Source: Aurantimonas aggregata
GTDB taxonomy: Bacteria > Pseudomonadota > Alphaproteobacteria > Rhizobiales > Rhizobiaceae
Direction: 5' to 3'
Assembly (NCBI RefSeq): GCF_010500835.1
Contig: NZ_JAAAMJ010000023.1
Coordinates: 1 to 43,846 of the forward strand
Length of the DNA: 43,846 nucleotides
The notes beneath the pieces were generated by a model that was not told the origin of the DNA, did no database searches, and was given only the letters and a program-made list of their open reading frames with translations. The translations under genes and the position numbers were made by a program. Each line of letters begins with the position of its first letter. The first letter of the stretch is position 1. This document shows positions 43,806-43,846 of the stretch, in pieces.

Positions 43806-43846
43806 ATGGCTTCAGCGATCCCGCTTCGTTCCGATTTCAACGGACC
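43806..43846 (+). CDS. IS630-type transposase, N-terminal fragment cut by window edge
   Basis: Thirteen codons, MASAIPLRSDFNG, before the window ends. It resembles the left-edge copy (MAMPIPLRADFDIF) in sequence and in its upstream palindrome, but the coding bases differ at many positions, so these are related rather than identical elements. Family assignment rests on the short PLRSDF-type start. Confidence 0.5.
   Translation, partial: MASAIPLRSDFNG

Noticed and set aside
1-43846. Whole window as one composite transposon between identical IS630 copies
   Set aside because: The two transposase starts differ at many bases and residues, so they are not recent copies of one element; only the start regions are visible.

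Overview
The window is GC-rich DNA from an alphaproteobacterium, most likely of the order Hyphomicrobiales; the genus cannot be told from the sequence. The signs are a LOV-HWE histidine kinase with a single-domain receiver, promoter-like elements matching the alphaproteobacterial general-stress (EcfG) pattern, a secreted PRC-barrel protein, and IS5-, IS110- and IS630-type elements. It reads as accessory DNA: a mobile-element core on the left and a long, partly decaying patchwork of stress, redox and small-enzyme genes on the right.

Both window edges cut into the 5' end of related but diverged IS630-type transposase genes pointing outward. In both, the ribosome binding site lies inside a short palindrome next to the ATG.

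Left block (about 0.1-10.4 kb): a tyrosine integrase, then, all on the plus strand, a predicted PD-(D/E)XK-type protein, a small protein translationally coupled to a soluble FtsH-like AAA+/M41 zinc protease with a long N-terminal extension, a DUF6634-like protein, about 1 kb of non-coding DNA with two related arrays of 21-bp-spaced repeats, a predicted DNA-binding protein (DUF3102-like) and a small basic protein. The repeats beside a DNA-binding protein suggest a maintenance or replication/partition locus. A rare 15-bp word occurs in opposite orientation on both sides of this block. Its core recurs on the far side of the next module, an ArsR regulator with a divergent EamA exporter (10.6-12.4 kb) and an evident operator palindrome between them. 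These words may be recombination sites or boundary scars.

Middle (12.6-23.9 kb): a decayed IS5-type copy, a short-chain dehydrogenase behind a textbook EcfG-type promoter, a secreted small protein, a GFA-type zinc protein, an ATP-dependent DNA ligase, a diguanylate cyclase, a LOV-HWE blue-light kinase, a MarR regulator, a single-domain response regulator, the headless remnant of a FAD monooxygenase, a cold-shock protein and a 59-residue protein.

Right (24-43.8 kb): a YeeE/YedE-type transporter with a PaiB-like protein; a molybdopterin oxidoreductase (broken by one amber codon) with its flavin reductase; an RclC-like membrane protein; a secreted metallo-beta-lactamase-fold protein with cytochrome P460; and a GlxA-type AraC regulator whose promoter and 5' end are duplicated as a relic 2.5 kb away. 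Then come a frameshifted IS110 element, DUF2380 and DUF3047-like proteins with a divergent AraC regulator, VOC and DUF1428 proteins, a MarR regulator, a FabF-type ketosynthase, a YdeI-type protein, a PRC-barrel secreted protein with a strong terminator, and a last secreted protein. At least four protein genes carry simple recent-looking lesions, so the region is turning over.
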